Source: Sphingobacterium mizutaii (lineage in GTDB: Bacteria; Bacteroidota; Bacteroidia; Sphingobacteriales; Sphingobacteriaceae). Taken from it: a DNA stretch of 64,000 nucleotides. The position numbers were made by a program, and so were the translations under genes. How positions within the stretch are numbered: the stretch's first letter is position 1; each line of letters opens with the position of its first letter. Shown here one piece after another: positions 23,353 through 31,080 of this stretch. The notes under the pieces are model-generated. The model made no database searches, had not been told where the DNA came from, and worked only from the letters and a program-made list of their open reading frames with translations. The stretch covers positions 2,170,001 to 2,234,000 of the forward strand of contig NZ_LT906468.1 of NCBI RefSeq assembly GCF_900187125.1, written 5' to 3'.

Positions 23353-26028
23353 ATGGCAGAAGAACAAAAATCAATTAGCAACAGCATTTATTCATCCAGC
23401 ATAGATGAAGCGCTCAATACTATGGAAGTTAACCCTTCGGAGGGTTTATCGAATTCAGAAGTTGAAAAGCGCTTACAAGAATATGGAAAGAACAAACTTC
23501 AAGAACAGAAACGGAAATCTATATGGCGGATATTTTTTGAACAGCTGAATGATGCCTTGATCTATGTTTTGTTTGCAGCCGTTGGTATCACCTTTTTCAT
23601 GGGGGAATATACCGATGGGATCATCATTCTGATTGTCATTTTGATCAATGCCTTTCTAGGACTTTTTCAGGAAGTGCGTGCGAATAATGCTATTGAGGCT
23701 TTGAGAAATCTGTCGCATCCAAAAGCCGTTGTGAAAAGAGATGGAAAGGTAGTGGAGATTGATTCCGAACTTCTGGTGCCTGGAGATATCGTGCTATTGG
23801 AAGCTGGAAGGTATATACCAGCAGATTTGCGATTGATTGAAACGGCCAATTTGCAGATCGATGAGTCTGCCTTGACGGGTGAGTCTGTGGCTGCAGAAAA
23901 AGATGCAGAGGCGAAATTTGATGAGGAATACATTCCATTGGGGGATCGGATCAACTTGGCCTATATGTCGACTTTAGTGACCTATGGTCGTGGAGTGGGT
24001 TTGGTGATTGGAACCTCCAATCAGACCGAGGTTGGTAAAATAGCTGGCTTCCTTGAAAGCGATGAGTCTGAAGAGACTCCGCTTGAGATTCGATTAGATC
24101 ATTTGGGCAAGACCTTAGGAAAAGTGGCGATTGGTATCTGTGTGGTCATTTTTATTATATCCTATTTTCAGGGAAGAGATTTGACGGAAATGTTCTTGAC
24201 CTCGGTATCCTTGGCTGTTGCCTCCATTCCTGAAGGTCTAGCGGCCATTGTTGCAATAGTTTTATCCATCGGGGTTACAAAAATGGCTAAGCAAAATGCC
24301 ATTATCAAAAAGCTTCCGGCAGTGGAGACCTTAGGTTCGGTAAACATCGTCTGTTCTGACAAGACCGGTACTTTGACCCAAAATAAGATGACCGTCCAAG
24401 AAGCTTTTACCTTTAGTGATGACTTGATTTCGGTGGATGATGAAGGAGAGAATACATTTGAAGAAAATCTATTGGCAGAAGCGATGGTCCTGGCTTCTGA
24501 TGCGACATTAGAAGAAGACAAACAAACAGGAGATCCAACCGAGGTGGCCTTATTGGCTCTTGCGGATCAATGGGAGATGGATAGGAAGGAGCTTCAAGAT
24601 AAACAGCCGAGGGTAGATGAGTTGGCTTTTGATTCAGACCGGAAAATGATGTCGACCCTGCATAATCATGATTCCAAATATATCCTATATACAAAAGGCG
24701 CAGTAGATAGTCTCTTGCCGAACTGTAAGTACATTATTCAGAATGAGGAGTTGCACCCCATTACCGAGGAACATAAAAAGCAGATCGCTGATGCTGTAGA
24801 GACGATGTCCTCAAAAGCATTGCGGACTTTGGCCGTGGCCTTTAAAAAGAGCGATTCTAAAATAGATAAGGAAGAGTTTGAAAAGGATCTGGTTTTTATA
24901 GGGGTCGTAGGCATGATTGATCCACCGAGGGAAGAGGTTAAGGATTCTATTGAGAAGGCAAAAGAAGCTGGAGTAACGACTATCATGATTACCGGTGATC
25001 ATGGCAATACGGCATTTGCGATCGCGAAAGAATTAGGTATTGCCGAAAATTTTGATCAAGTAACAACAGGGAAAGAAATCAATGCTATTTCTTATGAGGA
25101 GTTGGAATCGCATATTGGCGATTATCGGGTCTTTGCTCGGGTTTCACCAGAGCATAAGGTCAATATCGTTAAAGCTTTTAAATCGAAAGGGAATATTGTT
25201 TCCATGACCGGAGATGGGGTAAATGATGCACCATCCTTGAATGCTGCTGATATTGGAGTGGCTATGGGTATCACAGGGACGGATGTGGCTAAGAATGCTT
25301 CGGATATGATCCTTGCTGATGATAACTTTTCGACGATCATTGGTGCGATTGAACAAGGCCGAAATATCTATAATAATATCAAGAAGTCGGTCGTGTTTCT
25401 ATTGGCTAGTAATTTGGGTGAGGTCATTACCATGTTGGTGACCATCGTGGCTGGATTGCCTGTTCCTCTATTGGCGACTCAACTGTTATGGATCAATTTA
25501 ATTACAGATACCTTGCCGGCGGTGGCCTTAGGAATGGATCCTGGGGATCCGAACGTCATGAAGGAAAAACCACGGGAATTGAATGAAAACTTCTTTTCAC
25601 ATGGCGGTACGCAACGGGTTGTTGTAGCTGGAATATTGATTGGTTTGTTGACAGCCGCAGCGTTTTTGATCGGCTATTTTGAACATGGCTACAATCCATT
25701 CAATGATCAAATACCTGAGGAGATACATTCCTATGCGCGCACTATGGCATTCTTGACCATAATCGCCTGTCAATTGTTTTATTCCCTGTCCTTCAGGAGT
25801 GAGCATAAATCCATCTTTAAGGTTGGAATATTCTCGAATAAATATTTAGTTTTTGCGATTATTCTGGGATTTGCCCTGCAATTATTGGTGTTGTTTGTGC
25901 CTGTTTTAAGGGAATCGTTTAAACTTCAGATCATTGGTATCAATGATTGGTTGAAGGTGCTTGGTTTTGGTTTAGTGCCGCTATTTGTCAACGAATTGTT
26001 TAAGCTGATAAAGAATAAAGCCAATTAG
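23353..26028 (+). CDS. Ca2+-transporting P-type ATPase (P2 type)
   Basis: An 891-residue P2-type ATPase. It shows the N-terminal cation-ATPase segment, the actuator loop with ALTGES (residues 173-178), M4 with SIPEGLAAIV, the phosphorylation site DKTGTLT (Asp336), and the hinge TGDGVNDAPSL. Ion-site residues fit a calcium pump: SNLGEV in M5 (like SERCA Asn768/Glu771) and NLITDTLPA in M6 (like Asn796/Thr799/Asp800). It would export Ca2+ from the cytoplasm. The ATG at 23353 (MAEEQK) was preferred over an upstream in-frame TTG. It converges on the nuclease gene, six bases apart. Confidence 0.9.
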   Translation: MAEEQKSISNSIYSSSIDEALNTMEVNPSEGLSNSEVEKRLQEYGKNKLQEQKRKSIWRIFFEQLNDALIYVLFAAVGITFFMGEYTDGIIILIVILINAFLGLFQEVRANNAIEALRNLSHPKAVVKRDGKVVEIDSELLVPGDIVLLEAGRYIPADLRLIETANLQIDESALTGESVAAEKDAEAKFDEEYIPLGDRINLAYMSTLVTYGRGVGLVIGTSNQTEVGKIAGFLESDESEETPLEIRLDHLGKTLGKVAIGICVVIFIISYFQGRDLTEMFLTSVSLAVASIPEGLAAIVAIVLSIGVTKMAKQNAIIKKLPAVETLGSVNIVCSDKTGTLTQNKMTVQEAFTFSDDLISVDDEGENTFEENLLAEAMVLASDATLEEDKQTGDPTEVALLALADQWEMDRKELQDKQPRVDELAFDSDRKMMSTLHNHDSKYILYTKGAVDSLLPNCKYIIQNEELHPITEEHKKQIADAVETMSSKALRTLAVAFKKSDSKIDKEEFEKDLVFIGVVGMIDPPREEVKDSIEKAKEAGVTTIMITGDHGNTAFAIAKELGIAENFDQVTTGKEINAISYEELESHIGDYRVFARVSPEHKVNIVKAFKSKGNIVSMTGDGVNDAPSLNAADIGVAMGITGTDVAKNASDMILADDNFSTIIGAIEQGRNIYNNIKKSVVFLLASNLGEVITMLVTIVAGLPVPLLATQLLWINLITDTLPAVALGMDPGDPNVMKEKPRELNENFFSHGGTQRVVVAGILIGLLTAAAFLIGYFEHGYNPFNDQIPEEIHSYARTMAFLTIIACQLFYSLSFRSEHKSIFKVGIFSNKYLVFAIILGFALQLLVLFVPVLRESFKLQIIGINDWLKVLGFGLVPLFVNELFKLIKNKAN

Positions 26029-26034
26029 TTTTAA

Positions 26035-26532
26035 CTATTTGGCTTTCAATTTTTGCTGTTGGCGTTTTATTTTTCGGAATTCCCAAGGTGCTGTAGCCGT
26101 CTTGAGGGACCAGATATTCATTTTATTGAGCTTAGCCTCAGATTCCGCTAGTGCATATTCTTCTGATTGATCGAATTGGGTGAAGTGCCATGCCAGTCCA
26201 ACTTTTAATAAACTTAAGTTTACTTCCAAGCCATCCACATAAACCTTGCCGATGGCACGTTTATAATGGTCATAGTCGAGAATGGCTACTTCCACTTGTT
26301 TCTGGAAGCAGAGTTTACCCACATAATCTTTTGCTACTTGATAATAATCTTGGCCTTTCTCGGGGCTGTCAATTCCATGGAGCCTGATCCTATGCTGTTG
26401 GTTTAAGCTATCCAGAACCGTCATGGTATCACCATCCGAGATCCTGACCACTTTGCCTTTCAGTAATTCTTGGGCTAGGGCAGTTTGGGAAATAAACAAA
26501 AGGATGAAGGTAAACTTCAGTAGATGCTTCAT
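26035..26532 (-). CDS. Secreted thermonuclease family protein
   Basis: A staphylococcal-nuclease-like protein of 165 residues. A signal peptide (residues 1-20, ending ALAQ) precedes the domain. The catalytic set is present: Asp33 in RISDGDTMTV, Arg50 and Asp55/Glu58 in RIRLHGIDSPEKGQ, and Arg92 in DHYKRAIGKVYV. All residues needed for Ca2+-dependent phosphodiester cleavage are kept. The ATG at 26532 starts the leader; the frame is open 25 codons further upstream without sense. Exported nucleases of this size help use external nucleic acids. Confidence 0.9.
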   Translation of the reverse strand: MKHLLKFTFILLFISQTALAQELLKGKVVRISDGDTMTVLDSLNQQHRIRLHGIDSPEKGQDYYQVAKDYVGKLCFQKQVEVAILDYDHYKRAIGKVYVDGLEVNLSLLKVGLAWHFTQFDQSEEYALAESEAKLNKMNIWSLKTATAPWEFRKIKRQQQKLKAK

Positions 26533-26854
26533 GCTGCAAAAATAGCAATACATCCCACGAGACAAATAGGATAGCAGGAATATTACGGAGCGATTCCCAT
26601 AATCCATTAGTTGTAAGTTGGAAAGGTTTTTTAAGGATGGTTTTGATTTGTTAAAATATGTTAATATTAGCGTTGCTTGACGCGATTTGGATTTGACTTG
26701 CGTTATATCATCAACAAAGAAAAAATTAATTTCATAATTTAGGTTAATAATTGGTTTGATAAAATCCTGAGGCTCCCCGCCTTGGGATTTTTCATTTATA
26801 CTGGGATTTTAGTTTGGTTTTTTTAATTCTAATCAGGAAACACTAATTTAGGCC
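26533..26854. other. Divergent spacer with one hairpin
   Basis: No gene seen. At 26761-26792 AAATCC-TG-AGGC and GCCT-TG-GGATTT can pair around TCCCC, ending in a short T run, about 60 bases before the regulator ATG; it may be a terminator or leader hairpin for the regulator. Confidence 0.45.
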
Positions 26855-28198
26855 ATGCTTAAGAAGATTTTGCTTATTGATGATGAGGATAAACTCCGCC
26901 AATTGCTGGCTAGGATAATCCAGTTGGAATGGGATGATCTGGAAGTTTTTCAGGCTGCTAACCTCAAGGCTGGCTATCAGATCCTAAAGACCAAAGATAT
27001 CGATGTGGTTTTATGTGATGTGAAACTTCCTGATGGAAATGGGGTAGAAGCGGTATTGGAGATCAAAAAGCTACAACCTTTAGCTGAAGTCTTGTTGATG
27101 ACGGCTTTCGGTCAGATTCCTGATGGGGTGCAGGCCATTAAAAATGGAGCCTTCGATTATATGACCAAAGGGGATGACAACAATAAGGTTATCCCATTGA
27201 TCAATAAAGCCTTTCAGAAAGTGGAAATGGCAAAACGCTTGGTGCAGCTTCAAGAAAAGGTGGGTAAGAAATATTCTTTTGATCAGGTGGTAGGTAAATC
27301 TAAGGAATTGCAAAATGCCATCTCCTTAGGCAAGAAGGTCGCGCAGACTGATGCCACGGTTTTATTATTGGGGGAAACAGGTACCGGTAAGGAAGTATTT
27401 GCGCAAGCAATCCATTATGATAGCAAGCGAAACGCCAAATCATTCGTTGCCCTAAATTGTTCTGCCGTTAGTAAGGACCTTTTAGAGTCTGAATTATTTG
27501 GTCATGTTGCCGGTGCATTTACCGGTGCATTGAAAGATAAAAAAGGCTTGTTTGAAGAAGCCAACCAAGGAACCTTATTCCTCGATGAAATAGGAGAAAT
27601 GCCCATCGAACTTCAAGCTAAATTATTACGTGTATTAGAAACCGGAGAATTCCTTAAAGTTGGCGAAAGCAGACCGACCAAAGTCGATGTCCGTGTAATC
27701 GCTGCTACCAACAGAAACTTAGAACAGGAATCCGAAGACGGGCAGTTTAGATCTGACCTTTATTATCGTCTTTCTGTATTTACCATCACTTTACCATCCC
27801 TAAAGGAACGAACCTCTGATATTCCCTTATTAGTTAAACATTTTGTTGCACTCCAAGCAGCAAAGTTGAATATGTCGGTTCCGAAAATCGATGATTCCTA
27901 TATAGATCTATTGCAAAAACATTCCTGGAAAGGAAATGTCAGGGAACTGAAAAATAGTATCGAAAGGAGTTTAATCCTTATTGAAGGTGATACCTTGGAT
28001 GCTAATGCCCTGCCTTATGAATTCTGTATGCAGGAAGGCACCTCAAATAGCCTTTCCGCAATGGCACTCGCTGAAATCGAACGTAAGCATATCCAAAAAG
28101 TCCTGGCCTTTACCAAAGGCAATAAAGCCGAAGCCGCACGATTACTCGAAATTGGAGTCGCAACCTTGTATAGGAAAATTGAGGAGTACAAGATATAG
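26855..28198 (+). CDS. Sigma-54-dependent response regulator (NtrC family)
   Basis: A complete 447-residue NtrC-type activator. Residues 1-125 are a receiver domain with acidic pocket LIDDED and phospho-acceptor Asp55 (CDVKLPDG). Residues about 143-365 are the AAA+ domain with Walker A GETGTGKE (173-180) and the sigma-54 loop GAFTGA (220-225). The C terminus (about 405-447) is a Fis-type helix-turn-helix. A separate histidine kinase lies at the far end of the locus (35899-37611); no KdpE gene is present, so this protein is the likely partner. I could not find a convincing -24/-12 site upstream of the kdp genes. Confidence 0.9.
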   Translation: MLKKILLIDDEDKLRQLLARIIQLEWDDLEVFQAANLKAGYQILKTKDIDVVLCDVKLPDGNGVEAVLEIKKLQPLAEVLLMTAFGQIPDGVQAIKNGAFDYMTKGDDNNKVIPLINKAFQKVEMAKRLVQLQEKVGKKYSFDQVVGKSKELQNAISLGKKVAQTDATVLLLGETGTGKEVFAQAIHYDSKRNAKSFVALNCSAVSKDLLESELFGHVAGAFTGALKDKKGLFEEANQGTLFLDEIGEMPIELQAKLLRVLETGEFLKVGESRPTKVDVRVIAATNRNLEQESEDGQFRSDLYYRLSVFTITLPSLKERTSDIPLLVKHFVALQAAKLNMSVPKIDDSYIDLLQKHSWKGNVRELKNSIERSLILIEGDTLDANALPYEFCMQEGTSNSLSAMALAEIERKHIQKVLAFTKGNKAEAARLLEIGVATLYRKIEEYKI

Positions 28199-28254
28199 AT
28201 GTGAGATATGAGATGTGAGATATGAGATGTGAGATATGAGATATGAGATATGAG
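28199..28254 (+). repeat. Eight tandem copies of a 7-bp unit
   Basis: Units alternate ATGTGAG and ATATGAG in the order G,A,G,A,G,A,A,A at the third base, beginning the base after the regulator's stop codon. Copy number may vary between strains. Confidence 0.9.
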
Positions 28255-28357
28255 ATATTAACCTCCCTAAATAGGATTGACCAGAAATCCTGATTTATCC
28301 TCCAGTCCTTTACCCTGAGCGGCGTCGAAGGGCATCCTGGTTCTCAAAATGATAATG

Positions 28358-28384
28358 ACCCTATCAAAATGATAGGGTTTTTTA
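28358..28384 (+). terminator. Rho-independent terminator after the NtrC-type regulator
   Basis: Perfect 9-bp stem ACCCTATCA/TGATAGGGT around AAA, followed by six T residues. It separates the regulator's transcript from the kdp operon, which therefore needs its own promoter in 28385-28497. Confidence 0.8.
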
Positions 28385-28497
28385 TTTGCTATTTCTTCCA
28401 ACATATTTTTATAACACTGATAAGTAGTTAGTTAGCCTTTTGTTTCATTCGCTGGAATGGAGATTGGCATCTGGGGGTAAATATGATTTTTTTTATT

Positions 28498-28857
28498 ATG
28501 GAAAAGATTACATCCCAAGAGATGGCAAATTATGTAGGAAGGCATATCCGGAAATTATCTCCACAACTGAAGAGGTTTAAATCTGAGGAGAATGTGGCTG
28601 CGGTTATGCAGGTGATCGTGAGTTATATGCGCGAACTGTGTCAAAAGAAAAACTTTAGATATGTACAGAGGATACTATCCTGTGTGGGGATTCTTTATCA
28701 GAAAGGGGATCAGCATATCAGGCAGCATGTAGAATATCTCTTTATGCACTGTTTGACGAGGATGGACCATTTATGCAGTAGCAAGCAATGGAGCAGGATC
28801 ATCTCGCAGCTCCCGCAAGGTCTAAAGGAAGTTTACATCATTCAACATATCAAATAA
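28498..28857 (+). CDS. Kdp-associated small soluble protein, module 1
   Basis: A 119-residue, probably cytoplasmic, all-helical protein. The ATG at 28498 is preferred over an upstream in-frame ATG five codons earlier. It contains VGILYQKGDQHIRQHVEYLFMHCL and ends QLPQGLKEVYIIQHIK. The second protein of the locus (28950-29285) aligns with it over GILY-x-x-G-x-x-H-x4-[VI]E-x2-F and P-x2-L[KR]-x-VY, so the two are diverged paralogues. It may belong to the family annotated as DUF7674; I am not sure. One base after its stop begins a membrane micropeptide. Function unknown; its place between regulator and kdpA suggests a role in Kdp assembly or control. Confidence 0.75.
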   Translation: MEKITSQEMANYVGRHIRKLSPQLKRFKSEENVAAVMQVIVSYMRELCQKKNFRYVQRILSCVGILYQKGDQHIRQHVEYLFMHCLTRMDHLCSSKQWSRIISQLPQGLKEVYIIQHIK

Positions 28858-28858
28858 C

Positions 28859-28945
28859 ATGATTTTAACCCTAGCATTATTGATTTTGGGCATTGTTTGC
28901 TTTGCTCTATTCTTCAAGTCCGTTGATTTTTTCGACAAAATCTAA
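28859..28945 (+). CDS. KdpF-like membrane micropeptide, module 1 (28 aa)
   Basis: ATG at 28859 opens a 28-residue peptide, MILTLALLILGIVCFALFFK then SVDFFDKI. It is a single hydrophobic helix followed by a short charged tail, the architecture of KdpF, the small subunit of the Kdp ATPase. It starts 1 base after the upstream soluble-protein gene and stops 4 bases before the next, so it fits the operon exactly. The second micropeptide (29290-29367) ends NPEKF, closer to classical KdpF. Similarity is by topology and position; sequence identity is low. Confidence 0.65.
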   Translation: MILTLALLILGIVCFALFFKSVDFFDKI

Positions 28946-28949
28946 AGAA

Positions 28950-29285
28950 ATGGAAAGTAAAATTATTTCAACCGTTAAAGCTTGGCTTCCGCACTGTGTG
29001 CAGGGGGGAGCGCTGGAATCTGAATATGAGGTTCTTCAACATGTAGCCGAATATTGTATGGCAAATTTTGAGGGTTCTACTGATGAACAGCAGATGACCC
29101 GTGAAGCAATCCATGTGATCGGGATATTGTATGGCGGTGGATCCTTGCACGTGAAGAATGCCATAGAGAATGAGTTTCTGGAGCGCATGGCTTCGACCGA
29201 ATCTCCGGCAAGCTTAAGAAAACACCTGACCTTTTTTCCGAAGGATCTGAGGTCAGTTTATGTAAAAACTATAATAGAAAATTAA
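28950..29285 (+). CDS. Kdp-associated small soluble protein, module 2
   Basis: A 111-residue protein, MESKIISTVKAWLP..., paralogous to the module 1 protein: it shares VIGILYGGGSLHVKNAIENEFL and the ending FFPKDLRSVYVKTI. The ATG at 28950 is 4 bases after the first micropeptide's stop. The frame is open 19 codons further upstream, but that part overlaps the micropeptide and is not family-like. No catalytic motif is seen; it looks like a small helical binding protein. Four bases after its stop begins kdpF. Confidence 0.75.
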   Translation: MESKIISTVKAWLPHCVQGGALESEYEVLQHVAEYCMANFEGSTDEQQMTREAIHVIGILYGGGSLHVKNAIENEFLERMASTESPASLRKHLTFFPKDLRSVYVKTIIEN

Positions 29286-29289
29286 GGAT

Positions 29290-29367
29290 ATGATCGCATT
29301 ATTAATCGTCGCAGTCATGGTCTTTTTATACACCATGTACGTATTGTTGAATCCTGAGAAATTTTAA
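29290..29367 (+). CDS. kdpF: KdpF, small subunit of K+-transporting ATPase
   Basis: A 25-residue peptide, MIALLIVAVMVFLYTMYVLL then NPEKF. One transmembrane helix and the NPE[KR]F tail are characteristic of KdpF, which stabilises the KdpABC complex in the membrane. It begins 4 bases after the module 2 protein and ends 12 bases before kdpA. The gene is too short for routine gene finders but is clear from its position and motif. Confidence 0.85.
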   Translation: MIALLIVAVMVFLYTMYVLLNPEKF

Positions 29368-29379
29368 GGAACAGAAAAA

Positions 29380-31077
29380 ATGAATTTAATGAACACAGAA
29401 ATATGGGGCGTTATCGCAATGTTTTTAGCAACCATTATTCTTGCTATCCCCCTAGGTAAATATATCGCTAATGTCTTTTCCGATAAACCGAGTTTTTTGG
29501 ATAAGATCTTCGGTCCAATCGAAAGAGGTATTATGCGTCTCTCAGGTGTGGACTTTAAGAAGGAAATGACTTGGAAGGAACATTTGGTTGCACTCTTGAC
29601 CATTAATTTGGTATGGTTTGTAGTAGGGATGTTAATCTTGATGTTTCAGGCTTATCTGCCATTAAACCCTGATGGTAATCCGAATATGTCGCCTGATTTG
29701 GCATTTAATACAGCAATTTCCTTTTTGGTAAACTGTAATCTTCAGCATTATTCTGGAGAATCAGGAGTCAGCTACTTATCCCAAACAGGATTGATGTTCC
29801 TTCAGTTTGTAAGTGCTGGTATTGGTATCTCAGCAGCAATTGTATTGTTCAAAGCTTTTAAGGATAAAGGCAGCAAGCTATTGGGGAACTTTTATGATAT
29901 TTTCTTAAAATCATGTACACGTATATTATTGCCGATATCCTTTATTGTGGCCTTGATCTTAGTTTTTCAAGGTACTCCGATGACTTATGAAGGTAAAGAT
30001 ACGATGATCAACCTTCAAGGAGATTCTGTTGAGGTATCAAGAGGTCCGGTTGCGGCCTTTGTTGCCATAAAACATGTGGGTACGAATGGGGGAGGTTTTT
30101 TCGGTGCGAATTCAAACCATCCCCTTGAAAACCCCAGCTATATATCAAACATAGCTGAAATGATAGGACAGTTTGTGATCCCTGTGGCCATGGTTTTTGC
30201 CCTTGGGTTTTTCATAAACCGTAGAAAACTCTCCTTAATGATCTTTGGAGTGATGACCATCGGCTTTTTATGCCTGGCCATTCCAAATGTATTGATGGAA
30301 GCACAGGGTAGCCCAGCTATTGAGCGATTGGGAGTAACGCAGGATCTAGGAGCAATGGAAGGTAAGGAAATCAGGTTTGGTGCGGCGGCTTCGGGTTTCT
30401 GGTCGATCGTGACAACGGTGATTTCCACTGGTTCGATAAACTCAATGCATGATAGTAGTATGCCGCTTTCGGGAATGAATGAAATGCTCGCCATGATGAT
30501 CAATGCATTCTATGGAGGTAATGGTGTAGGGATTTTGAACTTCTTTGTCTTCATTATTCTGGGTGTATTTATTTCTGGTCTTATGGTTGGCCGTACGCCT
30601 GAGTTCCTAGGTAAAAAGGTAGAGGCGAGGGAGATGAAGATCGCCATGATCGTTGCCCTAATACATCCCTTCTTGATTTTAGCAGGAACCGCTATTGCAG
30701 CTGCTTATCCAGCTATTGGAGCAAGTACCACCAATGACCCTGGATTCCATGGCTTCTCTGAGATGCTTTATGAATTTACTTCGGCATCAGCGAATAACGG
30801 TAGTGGTTTTGAAGGCTTGGGAGATAATACCTTATGGTGGAATATCAGTACAGGTATTGTCTTGTTGTTCGGAAGGTTTATCCCAATCGTTGGGCCAATT
30901 GCAATTGCAGGTATTTTATCGGAGAAGAGATATATCCCTGAAGGTGCAGGAACGCTGAAAACAGATACAGCAAGCTTTGGATTTATGGTGTTTGCCGTGA
31001 TCGTGATCGTTGCTGCATTAGCATTCTTCCCTGCATTGACCTTAGGTCCAATTGCAGAGTATTTTTCTATCAAATAA
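29380..31077 (+). CDS. kdpA: K+-transporting ATPase subunit KdpA
   Basis: The potassium-channel-like subunit of the Kdp system, 565 residues and about ten transmembrane helices. Selectivity-filter repeats are visible, for example VNCNLQHYSGESG, GTNGGGFFGANSNHPLENP and ASANNGSGFEG. It binds and translocates K+ in the inner membrane with KdpB providing ATP hydrolysis. ATG 29380 is preceded by an AAGGA-like run; a second ATG lies three codons in. Three bases separate its stop from kdpB. Confidence 0.97.
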   Translation: MNLMNTEIWGVIAMFLATIILAIPLGKYIANVFSDKPSFLDKIFGPIERGIMRLSGVDFKKEMTWKEHLVALLTINLVWFVVGMLILMFQAYLPLNPDGNPNMSPDLAFNTAISFLVNCNLQHYSGESGVSYLSQTGLMFLQFVSAGIGISAAIVLFKAFKDKGSKLLGNFYDIFLKSCTRILLPISFIVALILVFQGTPMTYEGKDTMINLQGDSVEVSRGPVAAFVAIKHVGTNGGGFFGANSNHPLENPSYISNIAEMIGQFVIPVAMVFALGFFINRRKLSLMIFGVMTIGFLCLAIPNVLMEAQGSPAIERLGVTQDLGAMEGKEIRFGAAASGFWSIVTTVISTGSINSMHDSSMPLSGMNEMLAMMINAFYGGNGVGILNFFVFIILGVFISGLMVGRTPEFLGKKVEAREMKIAMIVALIHPFLILAGTAIAAAYPAIGASTTNDPGFHGFSEMLYEFTSASANNGSGFEGLGDNTLWWNISTGIVLLFGRFIPIVGPIAIAGILSEKRYIPEGAGTLKTDTASFGFMVFAVIVIVAALAFFPALTLGPIAEYFSIK

Positions 31078-31080
31078 TTA

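Noticed and set aside
26690..26705. TTGGATTTGACTTGC as a sigma-54 promoter upstream of the NtrC-type gene
   Set aside because: The spacing between GG and GC is one base short of the required 12.
28461..28480. TTGGCAT-like element as the -24 part of a sigma-54 promoter for the kdp genes
   Set aside because: The positions 12 bases after GG are TA and not GC, so there is no -12 element.
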